64,000 nucleotides of DNA from Calliopum simillimum (GCA_951812925.1 OX638372.1:41228245-41292244); one strand, 5' to 3'; shown: positions 1 through 10,670, counted from the stretch's first letter. Notes: generated by a model not told the origin, from the letters alone. Numbers and translations: made by a program.

Positions 1-286
1 ATGTACTTGCAATGACCGTAAGCAAATCTTTATGGTATAGCGATGCGTGCATACGTATTTTTGTGATCTCTGGAATCATGTAAAGTTTTTAAGTGATTTT
101 GAAATTTCATTTTGAAATTTCATTTTGAAATTTTTAAGCATCGATATTTTTACTATTTCTGGAGATAAGCCGATTGTAAGTACACAAAAATATTCTTTGT
201 AGTCTTAATTTTGATAACGCAAAAGGATTCCGTGTAATTCATAGAGTGAAAGATTGAAGCTCACATTTTTTGCAAAATGTGGTATC
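1..286. other. AT-rich spacer with a small 13-bp tandem repeat
   Basis: No coding signal is seen. At 101-135 the unit GAAATTTCATTTT is repeated two and two-thirds times. A single similar stretch recurs near 61558-61577, so it is probably low-complexity sequence rather than a family. Confidence 0.6.
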
Positions 287-1163
287 GGGGTAAAGTGGGA
301 AATTTTTTATGGGGTAAAGTGCGAAATGTTATTTCACGATTGCTAGTCCCCACTTATCAACGTATTATGCTATTCCATGATCCAAATAAGTGTTGTACAT
401 TTCTATTGTGAGTAAACACTCCGGAAAAGCTAAGCGAGTTGCAAAAAGCAGCTGAGAAACATTTAGCAAATAATCGGAAGAAAGAGGGAAACGATTCACA
501 AAAAATAGAGTACCAGGAGCAAAAAAGCACCACCAGCAAAGAAAGCGTCAAAGAAGAAACAAAGAAGTTCTAGCTCAGATGAAGATCGTGATTTTTGCTC
601 CATTTGCATGGAACTCATGCCCGAAATCATGACCAGACACAATACCATCAAATCCTAAAGGATTGTCAACGCCCATTTCACTTGAAATGCGTTGATCTCA
701 CTACAAGCTTTTTTTGTTTCTAACACTGTGACTCGGACTTTGATGTTTCATCACAGAACGACGAATAAGCTACTATTTCACAAATTTTTTTAAACACATT
801 TTTTCATATATTTTTTTTTCCAGCAAAATCATTATTTCTTTTCATATTTACTCCTATGGGTGTGTTCCTTGAACCTTTTTTGACTTACAATAAAGGTATT
901 AGAACTTGTTTCCAACATTTGTATTAGTTTTTATGAGTTTTGAAAGTTTCCCACTTTACCCCACGATTTTTAATTTTTGCCATTTTGGGCATCCTCGATC
1001 AAAGCGTCGTACTCAACAGAAAATCCATATTTTCCGTTTGTTTCTTCGGCAAAAATATAGCTTATTTAATTTTCTTTATTATAGGAAGTGGAAACATGAA
1101 AAAATAAGAAGTTTTGTTCATTTTTTGGAGCTTCGACAAAGAACTTCCCACTTTACCCCACTT
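287..1163 (+). mobile_element. pogo/Tigger-like DNA transposon remnant
   Basis: The segment is bracketed by inverted copies of GGGGTAAAGTGGGA: plus-sense at 287-300, a second near-copy (GGGGTAAAGTGCGAA) at 311-325, and reverse-complement copies at 947-963 and 1145-1160. Between them lies a decayed transposase C-terminus (421-768) followed by AATAAA at 889-894. Each end carries two copies of the terminal motif, so either the inner or the outer pair could be the true end; I took the outer. The element lacks the helix-turn-helix and DDE regions expected of a full transposase, so it is internally deleted. Class assignment rests on the C-terminal zinc-binding tail and is an inference. Confidence 0.6.
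421..768 (+). pseudogene. transposase C-terminal fragment with zinc-binding tail (pogo/Tigger-like)
   Basis: Three frames are needed to read this fragment. From 421 it gives a charged, lysine-rich stretch (starting EKLSELQKAAEKHLANN). Around 547 the frame changes to a Ser-rich acidic linker and a Cys pair (DFCSICMEL at about 590-616). From 661 a third frame gives DCQRPFHLKCVDLTTSFF and ends with an acidic HCDSDFD tail and stop at 766-768, with one in-frame stop (721-723). The CxxC...CxxxxHxxC...HC spacing resembles the PHD-like tail found on many insect Tigger/Jerky-type transposases. Two frameshifts and the nonsense codon show it is dead. No start or catalytic domain is present. Confidence 0.6.
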
Positions 1164-2728
1164 TCCCCTACTAAAAAAATTTTTATTTTAGGTGTAAAAA
1201 AATTTTTCGCAATCGATACGGATAGATACATTTTGTGTGTAGCAATGAACCACTCAAGCAAAGCGGTATGCACCATTGAATTCCTCTTACCCTAACCAGG
1301 TAAGAATGACCAATTTCCCTTCGCACCAAAACAGATAATCCCAAAAACTAAAATAATGTTATTGAGAGTAATGCTTAAAACGTTTAAGTCTGTCGAAGAC
1401 CTCGAAAAGAATTTTCACTTTTTACATAGAAAATTTTCTGAGTTATAGATATCACGAACTATTGGCAAATATTAGAATTTTAACAGATTTCCTGGAGATA
1501 TTCAAAACATACGAATATGTCCCATATACGAATGTAGATCTTCTTCTATAGAACTTGGCTGACGAATTTGAACAAGTGCAAAATCGTAGTCGCTAGACCT
1601 AATTTTGTTGAATAGCCAGCCATATTCTTCCCTTTTCAAGATCACTTCTAAAAATCAACTACACCATACCCTATTTTTTGCTATAAGTAATTATCGTGAC
1701 GATCTCACCAAGACCTTATTTCTTAAGACAATATAAGGATTCAGTTTTGGAGATAAATAATGAGATAAGAGAGATAATGTTAAGAGAGTTTCACATCGTG
1801 CCCAAACTTTAGATTCAATTTGATGACTATACCAACCTCAACTATGGAAGGTCACACAATATAATGATAATGATAATGATAATAAAAATGACGAATAACG
1901 TGGAACAAAAGTGCTTGCGAAAAACTTGTATTAAGCATCAGAGCTGACGATGAAATTTATTTGAATTATCTTTTTTTATATTGGTACATACGAGCATTAT
2001 AACACATTTTTCATTTGGCGATTTCAAAGTTTATAAATATAAAAAGTTGTAAATACTTATGTTGTGCCATGTGCATGAAAGTGCTATGTATTTCACAATT
2101 TACCACCGCTAGCAATTGCCTAAAGGATTTCATTTTGTATTCGCATTTTAACAAGTGGCCATGCCACTTTAGGCAGAAATGCAAATTTCAATGGCTTCAA
2201 GTGCGAGGAGAGTACTTCATTAAAACTCACAAAAGAACGCTAGAGTTCGCATGAATAAATGTGAAAAGCGGCAGATAATCGGCTTATTTTGTGCCAAATG
2301 GCAAATGACAATATTCAGTTCCATGTACAAATTACTCAAAATTGTATTTCACTGCTAAAATGCTGAGTTGGTTGTTCGTTTCCAAGGCTATGGAACGGAT
2401 GCTGGTAGATAAATTGGTACTTATTAATATTTGCATCATTTGGCAATAGCAAATGTTGAAGAAGTGGTCAACATTTGAGTGATAGGATATTTTTAATACT
2501 CAAAATTGTGAACAAAAAATGACATAACAAGAACAACTGAATTTTAGTTTTTTAAGATCTTGTTCAATGTAGTGTGTAGATATTGAAGTGTGTATCTGGA
2601 AAGTACCAGCGCAATCTACCATTGATTCATTAGAACAATTTATTTGATTTGTTGTGTTTAAGTTTTCAGAAACATCTTTCTCTGATATTTCCAATAGTAC
2701 CCTACATTTTCTTTTTGAAATTTTCAAT
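1164..2728. other. AT-rich spacer
   Basis: No gene or family repeat is recognised. A short ATAATG microsatellite lies at about 1860-1883. Short open frames on both strands here have no recognisable motif. Confidence 0.5.
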
Positions 2729-3132
2729 TTAACCCTTTCAGGACCATAGGGACATATTAGGACACATATAAACAAAAATAAACAAAATCAGTTATATTTA
2801 AATAAGTAAGAAACCGATATATGCAATTTTGACATTTATCAGTTCCTAAATGCTTCCTCTATTCCTATTAAATCTGGCAACACCATCAGAAGCACCGTTA
2901 TTTTTGTTATCATTCTAATGTGACAGTTTGTGTGGTGAACTATTGCTATACTTTAAAGTAGAATTTATAGGTGTTTAATTGTTTTTAATCATATTATAGT
3001 GTGGAATAATTGTTGACATGTAAATATATTGTTGTTTTATACATTAATTGAACCATTATTTAAGTTAAGTATATTGATAAATCATAAAATTCAAAATGGG
3101 ACACAGGTGTCCCTATGGTCGTAAAGGGTAAA
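2729..3132. mobile_element. piggyBac-type MITE (about 400 bp)
   Basis: The left end reads TTAA then CCCTTTCAGGACCATAGGGA (2729-2752). The right end is its inverted counterpart, TGTCCCTATGGTCGTAAAGGG (3108-3128), followed by TAAA. Ends beginning CCC and a TTAA target are the hallmark of piggyBac elements; the right-hand target copy reads TAAA, one substitution from TTAA. The interior is AT-rich with no transposase. The left border falls inside a short minus-strand open frame, which I regard as chance. Confidence 0.6.
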
Positions 3133-3660
3133 TTTTCAACTCACTTTTGTACTACAATTTTACCATTTTCACAGGCAATCAAAATAAAAAATTTAATGAA
3201 CCTGTTAGTAGACATATGTACTGTAACGTACTTTTTGACACAGAATACGAATCCGAGGCCACAATTGCTCATATACTTCAGGATTTCGAGATATCCGTGC
3301 TTGAAGCTGAGGAAGCGCTGTTTTCAATCTTGCGGTGTAGTTCCAAGATATGGTTTATTTTAATTCTTTTGATGGCATCAAATAGCCCTAACCTTACCTG
3401 TCAAACCATACCTTTAAATTTTTTCAATTGGACCCTTACTTTCCGAGTTATCACCCTTTGAAATAAGGGCATATTTTCCCAATATAAAAATGTATGGGGA
3501 AAAAGTCTCCCTTAACGACCAAAGGGACACATATGTCCCAGAAAATTCCAGAAAAACCGTTAAAACTTTTTGAATTTTTATTTTAAAATATGTTTTCTGG
3601 ACACCCAATAGACCATTATAAATAGCTAACATGGTTGCATTAGCTCCCAATTCCTTACGG
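3133..3660 (+). repeat. dispersed repeat, family with copies near 42.9 kb and 63.3 kb
   Basis: The block TTTTCAATTGGACCCTTACT plus TTCCGAGTTAT (about 3420-3453) recurs with small changes at about 42917-42945 and 63250-63280. At 3513-3540 there is another GGGACACATATGTCCC palindrome preceded by CCTTAACGACCAAA, echoing the ends of the adjacent MITE. It is probably a second, degraded piggyBac-type unit adjoining the one at 2729-3132. No coding potential is recognised. Confidence 0.5.
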
Positions 3661-5079
3661 TGCTGAAAGCGTTAAGCTTCAAATGTAAGCGGAAAATGTG
3701 CAATAAAAATTTTCTCACCTGTCATTTTTGCTAGTACTAAGCAGTGGGTGATTATGACGTGGACCAGGGTTTTGACAAAAAAAAAAATAATGTTATTTTA
3801 ATGGAGAAAAATATGAAAAGCAGCACAATAAAATCAGACCAGTTTTCAAATGATACATTTTTCAATTGAATAAAGTAAGTTCTGAGAAAAATATGAAGCA
3901 AAGTAATTGCGAAATATTTTTGCAGAAGTAAAAATAACGAGTTCTGTTTTCAATGGTTTGACACTTAAAAGATTGATTCAAAAAATAATATCAATAAAAA
4001 AATATAACTAAGTTTTCACACTGTAAGTTTTCTTTTTGAAAGTAATGCCGCAGAAACATTTCTGTTGGAAAAGTATACCTAGCGAAGATAGAGAATACAA
4101 ACAAAAGTACAAGCCACATAAGAAGGACTAATATTTAGCTATGGTCTACAAAGGTATGTCTATATGAATATGAATTTATGTCTATATTTATGTGCGCTTT
4201 TCACTGACGGCTCATTAGCTCATAAAAGCAGGTGTAACTTGAAGCAAACAGGTGGTTTTAATGTTGTTAAATGTGGAATAGTCGCAAGAATAGTGAGGTG
4301 AGAGAAATTCCATGAAAACATTTTATTACCTTAAAATTTGCATTATACATCATGCACATGCTTAAGAGAAAATAATAATTTTTAATATTATAAATCACGT
4401 TGTTATTTATAAAATGCAATTTCAATAAAAAAAAAATTTCATTTTTTTTTAAAAGTTTTTCATTTAAAAAATGTTGCACCAGTAAAACTTTTCAGGTTTC
4501 TCTTATAACTCAAATTTTAATTATATTTATTTTAGCAATGAAGAGTAGTTTTCAACAAAACTTTTCCAGTTGTTGATATTTGACAAGCACAAATTATCAT
4601 AAGTAGTTAAATTTATTAAGCACTAAAGTAACATGGTGAAACCAGAGCAGACGAAGGATGTTCCTTTTTTTTTGCCAAAAAACTTATATAATATTTTTCT
4701 ATTTTTATTTTTTTTTTTTTTTTTTTTTTAGCAAACATCATTTATACTATTATACTATAAGATAACTTTGCCAAATTTTATAAAATGTATTAAAACATAA
4801 AACGTTTTTTTTTTTTAAATTTAAAATCTTTTAAACGTATTTAATTGTAAAATAATTCATTAATTCATATGAACAATTTTCAAAAAATTATGAATTTTTG
4901 ATAAATCCGTCAAATTTTAAAAGTGCTAAAATCTACAGCAAAAGTCGTAAACCACTATTCAAAATCCGATAAATTTATAGAAAGTAAAATAGCAAAATAT
5001 GTTGAAAGTCTCTAAAAACGTTCAAAACGTCTGAATGTGTAAAAAAAAAATCCAAAACACAGGGTGATCTTTCACCTAA
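3661..5079. other. AT-rich spacer with homopolymer runs
   Basis: No gene is recognised. Poly(T) runs occur at about 4709-4730 and 4806-4815. Nothing else stands out. Confidence 0.5.
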
Positions 5080-5124
5080 TATAAACACCGGCGCTATAAG
5101 TAAAAAGGAGAATCTGTCAAAACA

Positions 5125-5871
5125 ATGGTGACGATAGACGGAACGACATCAGCAAAAAAAAAATTGGCTGATACGTCGCCGGATAGAAAGCTCCCAAGTG
5201 ATGTAGAACAGCAGCCATCGATAGGAGAATTAATGAATATGATGTGGATGTCGATGACAATACTTTTCGATAAAAAGCTTGTAAAATTATTTAGCTACAA
5301 AACAGGTTTGGGAACAACTAAAAATCTTATCGGCTGAGGTTTCAAGCATAAATACCAATCATAAGGAGCTCTCGCAGGATATACAAGACCTAAAAACCGA
5401 AAGGGAGCGGGATCGAGTAAAAATTGCTCAACTTGAAGATAAACTAAAATCAATGACATCCTTAAGCTTCCATTCTTTCCAGCTATTATATCTACCAAGA
5501 AAAAGTTTGAATACAAGCATGATAAAATGGCTGTCGTCATAAAACTTGTCTCAGATGATAGTGTTGAGACTCTTTTGAATAGCGCAAACAAATTTTCTGG
5601 ATCAAATATTTATATGGAAAGATATCTCTTTCTATCTAAGCTATCTAAACTATCTAAGCTACAAACGACAACAAAACAAAAAAGCTCTACTTCAGCTCAA
5701 AAAGGATCGCCCAAACGGTCAGTCAGCCACAAGAGATAATAATAAGGGATGATCGAATCAAAATCAAAGATAAATGGCTGCGTTGGGATCCGGCACTTAA
5801 ACTGGTCTGAAGCAACCAAAACTTAAGTGAGATACTGCAAGAAATCTACGGCGAGGTTTCAAATCAAATCA
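5125..5871 (+). pseudogene. non-LTR retrotransposon ORF1 fragment (coiled coil plus RRM-like region)
   Basis: An ATG at 5125 opens a Lys/Asp-rich N-terminus. The frame shifts near 5305 into a heptad-like segment containing HKELSQDIQDLKTERERDR and AQLEDKL (coiled coil, about 5340-5455). It shifts again near 5520 into MAVVIKLVSDD...LLNSANKFSGSNIYMER, which looks like the strand-helix-strand end of an RRM-like ORF1 protein. A basic Ser/Lys tail contains a slippage-type LSKLSKLSKL run (about 5634-5660) and stops at 5739. Coding-like sequence continues to 5871, where a foldback element interrupts it; the endonuclease region of the same element resumes beyond 7496. At least two frameshifts make it non-functional. 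The clade cannot be fixed; coiled coil plus RRM-like ORF1 is common in L1/CR1/Jockey-related elements. Confidence 0.6.
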
Positions 5872-5880
5872 ACTGTGAAT

Positions 5881-7486
5881 GAGCTATGGGCTTAATAACA
5901 ATTTTTCGATTTTTATACCCTGCGGTGGTTTTTTATGTGAGATTCGATGAAAAAGTAAGTGAGCCAAAATTTGGAGGGGGTGGGGTGGGTCTAACCTTTG
6001 CCAGATTTGAGTCAAACTTCGAGTTTCGGGGGTAAAATGTTGAAAAAAGCTCCTAACTGCCAACCAGTTGTACTTACAGGCATAAAATGCATGATCAACC
6101 CCCATTAAATTTTCCACCCCAACATTTTCACCGGACTTACTTACCTCATATATTCACTCCTTAGGGTCGCTCCCATATAAGCCTTAATTTTCTTGACATT
6201 TTTATAAAATCGACCTCCACCACCCCCAGGCTGCCCCTACACTGTTCAAATGTATAACCTACCCCCATTATTTTTTCCACCCCATCATTTTCACGAAACA
6301 TACTTAAACCCTATCTCCACCCCCTAGGGGTGCTCCCATACAAAAATACTCATATTTATGTTAATTAATAAACATTTTTGCTCTCATCACCCCTGCCCCC
6401 ATTGTGCTACTTAGGAAGGTAAAATGTATGACCCCTCTATCTCCGCCCTCTAGGGGTGCTCTCATACAAAAGCACTCCGGGGTGCGATTTTATACTGGTG
6501 TACTAATTGGTTCTATAGGCTATAGCAAACGAGATCAAGCTGCGCAAATGGGGATGGATTGGTCACACTCTCCGGAAACCACACAGCGAAGTTTGTCGCC
6601 AGGCCCTTGAGTGGAATCCACAAGGCAGTAGAGGACGTGGTAGACCCAAAACCAACTGGAAAAGGTCGTTGGAAAAGGAAATCCAAGAATCGGGAAAATC
6701 GTGGCAAGAGATCAAAGTCATCGCAAGGGATCGTGACAAATGGAGAGATTTCATATTGGCCCTATGCTCCTCCTAGGAGTTAAAGGAGAATACACACACT
6801 AATTGGTTCTGTTACAAAAATTTAATTGACACAGTTACAGTGGTTTTGAATTCAAAAAAAAAAAAAAAAAAAACGCGTATCACGTATGACGGAAACGAGC
6901 AGTTAGTGGGTGTGCCGATCGTACCATCTGGTAAAGGTAAAGGACGGAGATAGAGGGCAAGTTTGTTTAGTAAAATTGTCGGGCTGGAAAAATTAATGTG
7001 GGTCGGTTATACATTTTACCTTCCTAAGTAGCACTATGGAAGCAGTAGGGGTGATGAGAGCAAAAATGTTTATTAATTAACATAAATATGGGGGTAGGTC
7101 ATACTTTTGAACAATGTAGGCGCAACCTGGGGGTGGTGGAGGTCGATTTTATAAAAATGTCATCAAAATTAAGGCTTATATGGGAGCGACCCTAAGGGGT
7201 GAAAATAGGAGGTAAGTATGTTCGGTGATAATATTGGGGTAGAAAATTTAATGGGGGTTGGTCATACATTTTATGCCTGTAAGTGCAACTGATTGGCAGT
7301 TAGGAGCTTTTTTCAAAATTTTACCCCCGAAACTCGAACTTTGACTCAAATCTGGCAATGGTTAGACCCACATCACCCCCTCCAAATTTTGGCTCACTCA
7401 CTTTTTCATCAAACCTCACATAAAAAACCACCGCAGGGTATAAAATGTTAATTTTTAAAAATGTCCATACAAACTAGCCCATAGCT
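5881..7486. mobile_element. foldback element with long inverted arms and 9-bp target duplication
   Basis: ACTGTGAAT occurs immediately outside both ends (5872-5880 and 7487-7495), an exact 9-bp target duplication. The termini are AGCTATGGGCT (5882-5892) and AGCCCATAGCT (7476-7486). After a short divergent stretch the arms pair over several hundred bases: 5914 onward (TATACCCTGCGGTGG) against sequence ending at about 7443 (CCACCGCAGGGTATA). Within the arms a unit is repeated with variation (TATGGGAGC..CCC..AAGGGG followed by AATGGGGGT), the usual construction of foldback arms. No transposase is encoded. A 9-bp duplication with long modular arms fits Drosophila-FB-like or Mutator-like elements; this class call is inference. 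The loop contains a later RTE-like insertion (6515-6797). Confidence 0.8.
6515..6797 (+). mobile_element. 5'-truncated RTE-like LINE, C-terminal end of the polymerase ORF
   Basis: The insertion is flanked by an exact 13-bp direct repeat ACTAATTGGTTCT (6502-6514 and 6798-6810), the target duplication. It reads in one frame from about 6531 to the stop at 6774-6776: KLRKWGWIGHTLRK, then WNPQGSRGRGRPKTNWKRSL, then SWQEIKVIARDRDKWRDF and ALCSS. This is the typical tail of RTE-like polyproteins (WxGH, WNPxGxRxRGRPxxxWRR, RDRxxWR). The 3' UTR is only about 20 bp, as usual for RTE elements. No frame break is visible, and an independent copy of the same end lies at 43921-44090. It is inserted in the loop of the foldback element, so it is the youngest event of this nest. 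Confidence 0.8.
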
Positions 7487-7629
7487 ACTGTGAATACAAT
7501 AAATTACTTGAAAAGTCAAATTTAAAAACTTCAAAAAAGTAAATTCCAAAAAAAAATTCCAAGTCATCAAAATATATACGTATTGCTCTAAACAATACCG
7601 AAAATAATGCATCACAACAAATTTTAAAC

Positions 7630-7906
7630 ATCAAATTAATATTCTGCAACGTTCACGGCATGTCTAGTTTGTTTCTTGAACGACATATTAGTGAAGCTCA
7701 TATTATTGACTTATCCGAAACCTGGCTTGAATCGAATTTCAGCGGTTGCTCACCACCTTGGGACAATTTCACTAATATATCATCAAAACGCAGTTAGGGA
7801 AAAATCCACAGGAAGAGCAAGTGGCGGTGTTCTTCAACTTTCAAACAACTGTATTAAAACTCAAATAATAGATAAGTCTTTTTTGAATAATGTTGGAAAG
7901 TTTTAG
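7630..7906 (+). pseudogene. non-LTR retrotransposon ORF2, endonuclease N-terminus
   Basis: From 7630 the frame reads IKLIFCNVHGMSSLFLERHI, then DLSETWLESNF, matching the opening of an apurinic-type endonuclease domain (strand-Asn-x-x-Gly..., then SETWL with the catalytic Glu). A stop at 7795-7797 and a frameshift near it move the continuation GRASGGVLQLSNN into another frame; GRxSGGV is also a conserved endonuclease block. Strand and order match the ORF1 fragment at 5125-5871, from which it is separated only by the foldback insertion, so both are parts of one LINE copy. The reverse transcriptase is absent. Confidence 0.7.
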
Positions 7907-8771
7907 GTGTTATGATATATATGAATATGACGAAAAATGTTGACCAACTCAGGAATTTTGGTCGAAAATCAAAAGTAAAAGAAAATCTTGAAAAAATCGA
8001 GAATTGCCGATGAAATTGAAAAGAACAAACAGAACAAACTGACCGCTAAGTTGAAGAACTTAAGAAAATCAATTCAATTGTCATCATTCTGTGAAGAAAA
8101 AACTTTATGAACAATAAATTAAACTTTCGAAGAATCAAAAGCGCTCAATTGACATCTCAAGAAAAAAGAGTATAACGCAAAAAATGTTTAGAATCGTCGA
8201 AAGAAGTTTTTCAAAAATTTTTGAGGCATTTTACAAATCTTCAAAAATTGGTCCAAACATAAGAGAATGAAAATATTTCCAAAAATTTTTAAAAAATTGA
8301 CACGTATCCTTAGGGCAATTCTAAGCATTTTTTTCATATGATGCCTCGTTTTTCAATAAAAAAATCATTTTTGGGATTACGTTGTTGAAAAACCTAAAAA
8401 AATCGATTTTTGGATCCGTATATTATCTGTACTACAAAAAGAAATTTACAATATTTAAGCGGCCAAAATTTTTGCAAAAACATTTAGTTAGGAATAAAAA
8501 ACGTGTTGTTCTTAGCCAAAATTGGTGATTTAGGAGTATCAAAAGTGTACTCAGATTTTCCTCGAAACGCAAAAAAATTAAACATATATCGTTTCTAAGG
8601 TTCCTTCTAGCTCCAGAGACGATGTGGGGACTTTTTTTTTTGTTTGCGTCATACAAATCGAACAAGTTTATTTTTTAATTATATATAAGGACTGGAAATT
8701 TATTGAAAAATAGTGGAAGAGTTCTGAAGAAATTGAAAAATGTTAGGAATGTCAGAAAATGTCGATATATC
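7907..8771. other. spacer containing repeat R (copy 1, about 8120-8430)
   Basis: About 8120-8430 is one of four copies of a dispersed AT-rich repeat (family R) containing GGGCAATTCTAAGCATTTTTT, an AGAGTATA.CGCAAAAAATG block and a GGATCCGTATATTAT end. Other copies are near 21800-22045, 31745-32200 and 44480-44710. No coding frame is shared. The flanks show nothing recognisable. Confidence 0.5.
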
Positions 8772-8973
8772 TACCCTGCAAAAAATGAGTACCGGTTGTA
8801 TTTGAATTTTTTACATTTCTTTATTTTTTTATTTCCATTTTTGTTTCACGTACGAGTATCTGGAACATTTCCTGTATTTTGTAGGTATTCGTACCGCTAT
8901 TTTTTCGACATATAGTTTTCTGTCAATTTTGAGTATTCAAATTTAAAAAACAAAATTTAAATTTCAAGACAAT

Positions 8974-10416
8974 ATGAAATCACAACATAATGAACTGGTG
9001 AGCGATTATCTCAGTCCAGGGTGAGTAGTAGTTGGTGATGGAAATCTTTGAATTTAAAAAAAAATACAATTACTCTTTATTTATTTTCTTTAAGAGTTGC
9101 TTGCAATCCCTTGCACATTGAAGTGTCTGCTCTGCGAAGATACCTCTCAAGAAGTTTTCTTAAAAAGTTAGCTAATGGTGAGTCTCGCATACAAAATGTA
9201 TCCTTCTAGCTCTTCTTCATTGATATAAGAGATCCCTTATGTGCAAAGTTAAAATTTTTTTTTCTGCTTATTCTTTACAAAAGATGCCTTCAGCACATTT
9301 AGCCACTTCATCGACTCTTTAAAAGATATTGCTCAATAGAATCCCAAATCCATTTTGGAGCTTAGAAAAAAATGTCTAAATGGATCATATAGGTTGACAA
9401 CAAAGTTATATATCGCCTAAGTTATGATGACAATTGCCATCTCCTGCGCTGCTTACCTTACCTAACAATACTCAAAATTGATTTATTTATTTATTTATTT
9501 AAGTATTTTACTTTATAAATAAATTTATAAAGTATAAAGGTACGGGGCAACAGGGTCATAAGTACCAGTAATAGAAGTATTTACATATATTAAATATCAG
9601 TCATAGATAAACTGTGTTTCGCTAAACATTCTTTAATAATTTTGTAGGAATCTCTCATGCTGCAGTCTAATAATTTTTGAATTGGTTGGTTTTTTCTTGA
9701 AACAGGACAGTCAGCTAAAATGAGCTGAACAGTGAGTGAAGTGGTACAATATTCACATTCCATTGGAGTGGTTTTATCAAATAAATGTTTTGTGGTGAAC
9801 AATGTTTTTCCAAGTCTGACTCTGGCTATAGAAATGCATTCTTCTCTGGCTAATTTTGTGTTATAGTTGAGTCTCACTAAGGAAGGATTATGTGTGCTTA
9901 AAAAGGTGTTCGAAGTGTTCCATTTTGATAGCTGGATTTTTCTCTGAATATTAAAATAACAACTTAATATTGCCGAATCTAAGCAAGGGGTGACAGTCCA
10001 TTTTTGAAACTCTAATCGAAAACCAACTGAGTTTTCCCACTAATTCCAATTGTTTTTTTTTTAACTTTCTTTGATCTCTATTTTACGGGGAGTAAAAAAA
10101 TTACAACTTTGCACATTTCATTTGTTTGTCTCAGGTAGTCTAATGGACATAGTTTTTTAACTAAATATTAAATTTATTACAAATTTAAAATTTTATTGGA
10201 AATTACTTTCTAATATAATTTACAGATACAATGGTAGCCACAGAAGGAAGCCATGTAGAAGTGAGTATTTTAATACAAGAAAAGCTCTCCGGAAGATGAT
10301 TGGATTGGCTAATATCTTTATGGTTATTTAGTAAGACTAGCTTTTATTATTTTGTAACTTTAATTTAATTCATTCCAATTTGTAATTTTTAGGCTTTTAA
10401 AGCCGATGAAATGTGA
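8974..10416 (+). CDS. small four-exon gene, 62-aa unrecognised protein
   Basis: Proposed exons are 8974-9020, 9095-9177, 10226-10260 and 10393-10416. Donors are GTGAGT, GTGAGT and GTGAGT; acceptors are CTTTAAG, TTTACAG and TTTTTAG. Exon lengths 47, 83, 35 and 24 give phases 2, 1 and 0 that join without a break from the ATG to TGA. The product begins MKSQHNELVSDYLSPG, continues with a basic amphipathic-looking segment (HIEVSALRRYLSRSFLKKLA), and ends GSHVEAFKADEM. AATAAA follows at 10432-10437, 16 nt past the stop. Introns are 74, 1048 and 132 nt; the long one contains a minus-strand LINE fragment. I see no signal peptide, membrane segment or known motif. Three strong donors with consistent phase argue for a real or recently real gene, but the protein is unrecognised and short. 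It could be host, transposon-captured, or a decayed fragment. Confidence 0.5.
9481..9955 (-). pseudogene. LINE 3' end: post-RNase H region of a non-LTR retrotransposon
   Basis: On the minus strand a frame from about 9955 to 9590 reads IQRKIQLSKWNTSN, then LAREECISIARVRLGKT, then PMECEYCTTSLTVQLILADC. This matches the region after RNase H in I/LOA/Jockey-type elements (E..V..RxRxGHT..., then C.YC...LTV.HIL..C). The frame ends with a normal stop, followed by a 3' UTR and an (AAAT)n tail that appears on the plus strand as ATTTATTT repeats at 9481-9500. The 5' part is lost. It lies in intron 2 of the small gene, antisense to it. Confidence 0.7.
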
Positions 10417-10500
10417 TCACCATTATTGCGAAATAAAATTTCGTATGGAATTCTTCAAGTTTTCGTTTTTTTTTTTGGGATTTTAAATAAGATTTTAATC

Positions 10501-10670
10501 AGCATACCTACAAGATACAGTGCCAGTACGCCTGCTTAGAAACGTACCCGGATTATTGTAGATACGTGTAACGAGTATAGTACCTGTACGCTTATTTAGA
10601 AACGTACTTGTACTATTTCAGATACGTATAACAGATATAGTCCCAGTATGCTTATCTAAGTATTTATGCA
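10501..10670. repeat. 60-bp tandem repeat, about 2.8 copies
   Basis: Lines of exactly 60 bp align: GATACAGTGCCAGTACGCC (10514), GATACGTGTAACGAGTATAG (10561) and GATACGTATAACAGATATAG (10621), each followed by a TACG/TATGCTTATxTA block and, in the first two copies, by AGAAACGTAC. Copies diverge by some 10-20 per cent. It may be a subterminal array of the enclosing repeat block. Confidence 0.75.

Noticed and set aside
906..1295. 129-codon open frame as a gene
   Set aside because: It crosses both right-hand terminal motifs of the pogo/Tigger-like element and shows no domain.
2500..2775. 91-codon minus-strand frame as a piggyBac transposase remnant
   Set aside because: It overlaps the MITE end, but no transposase motif is recognisable.
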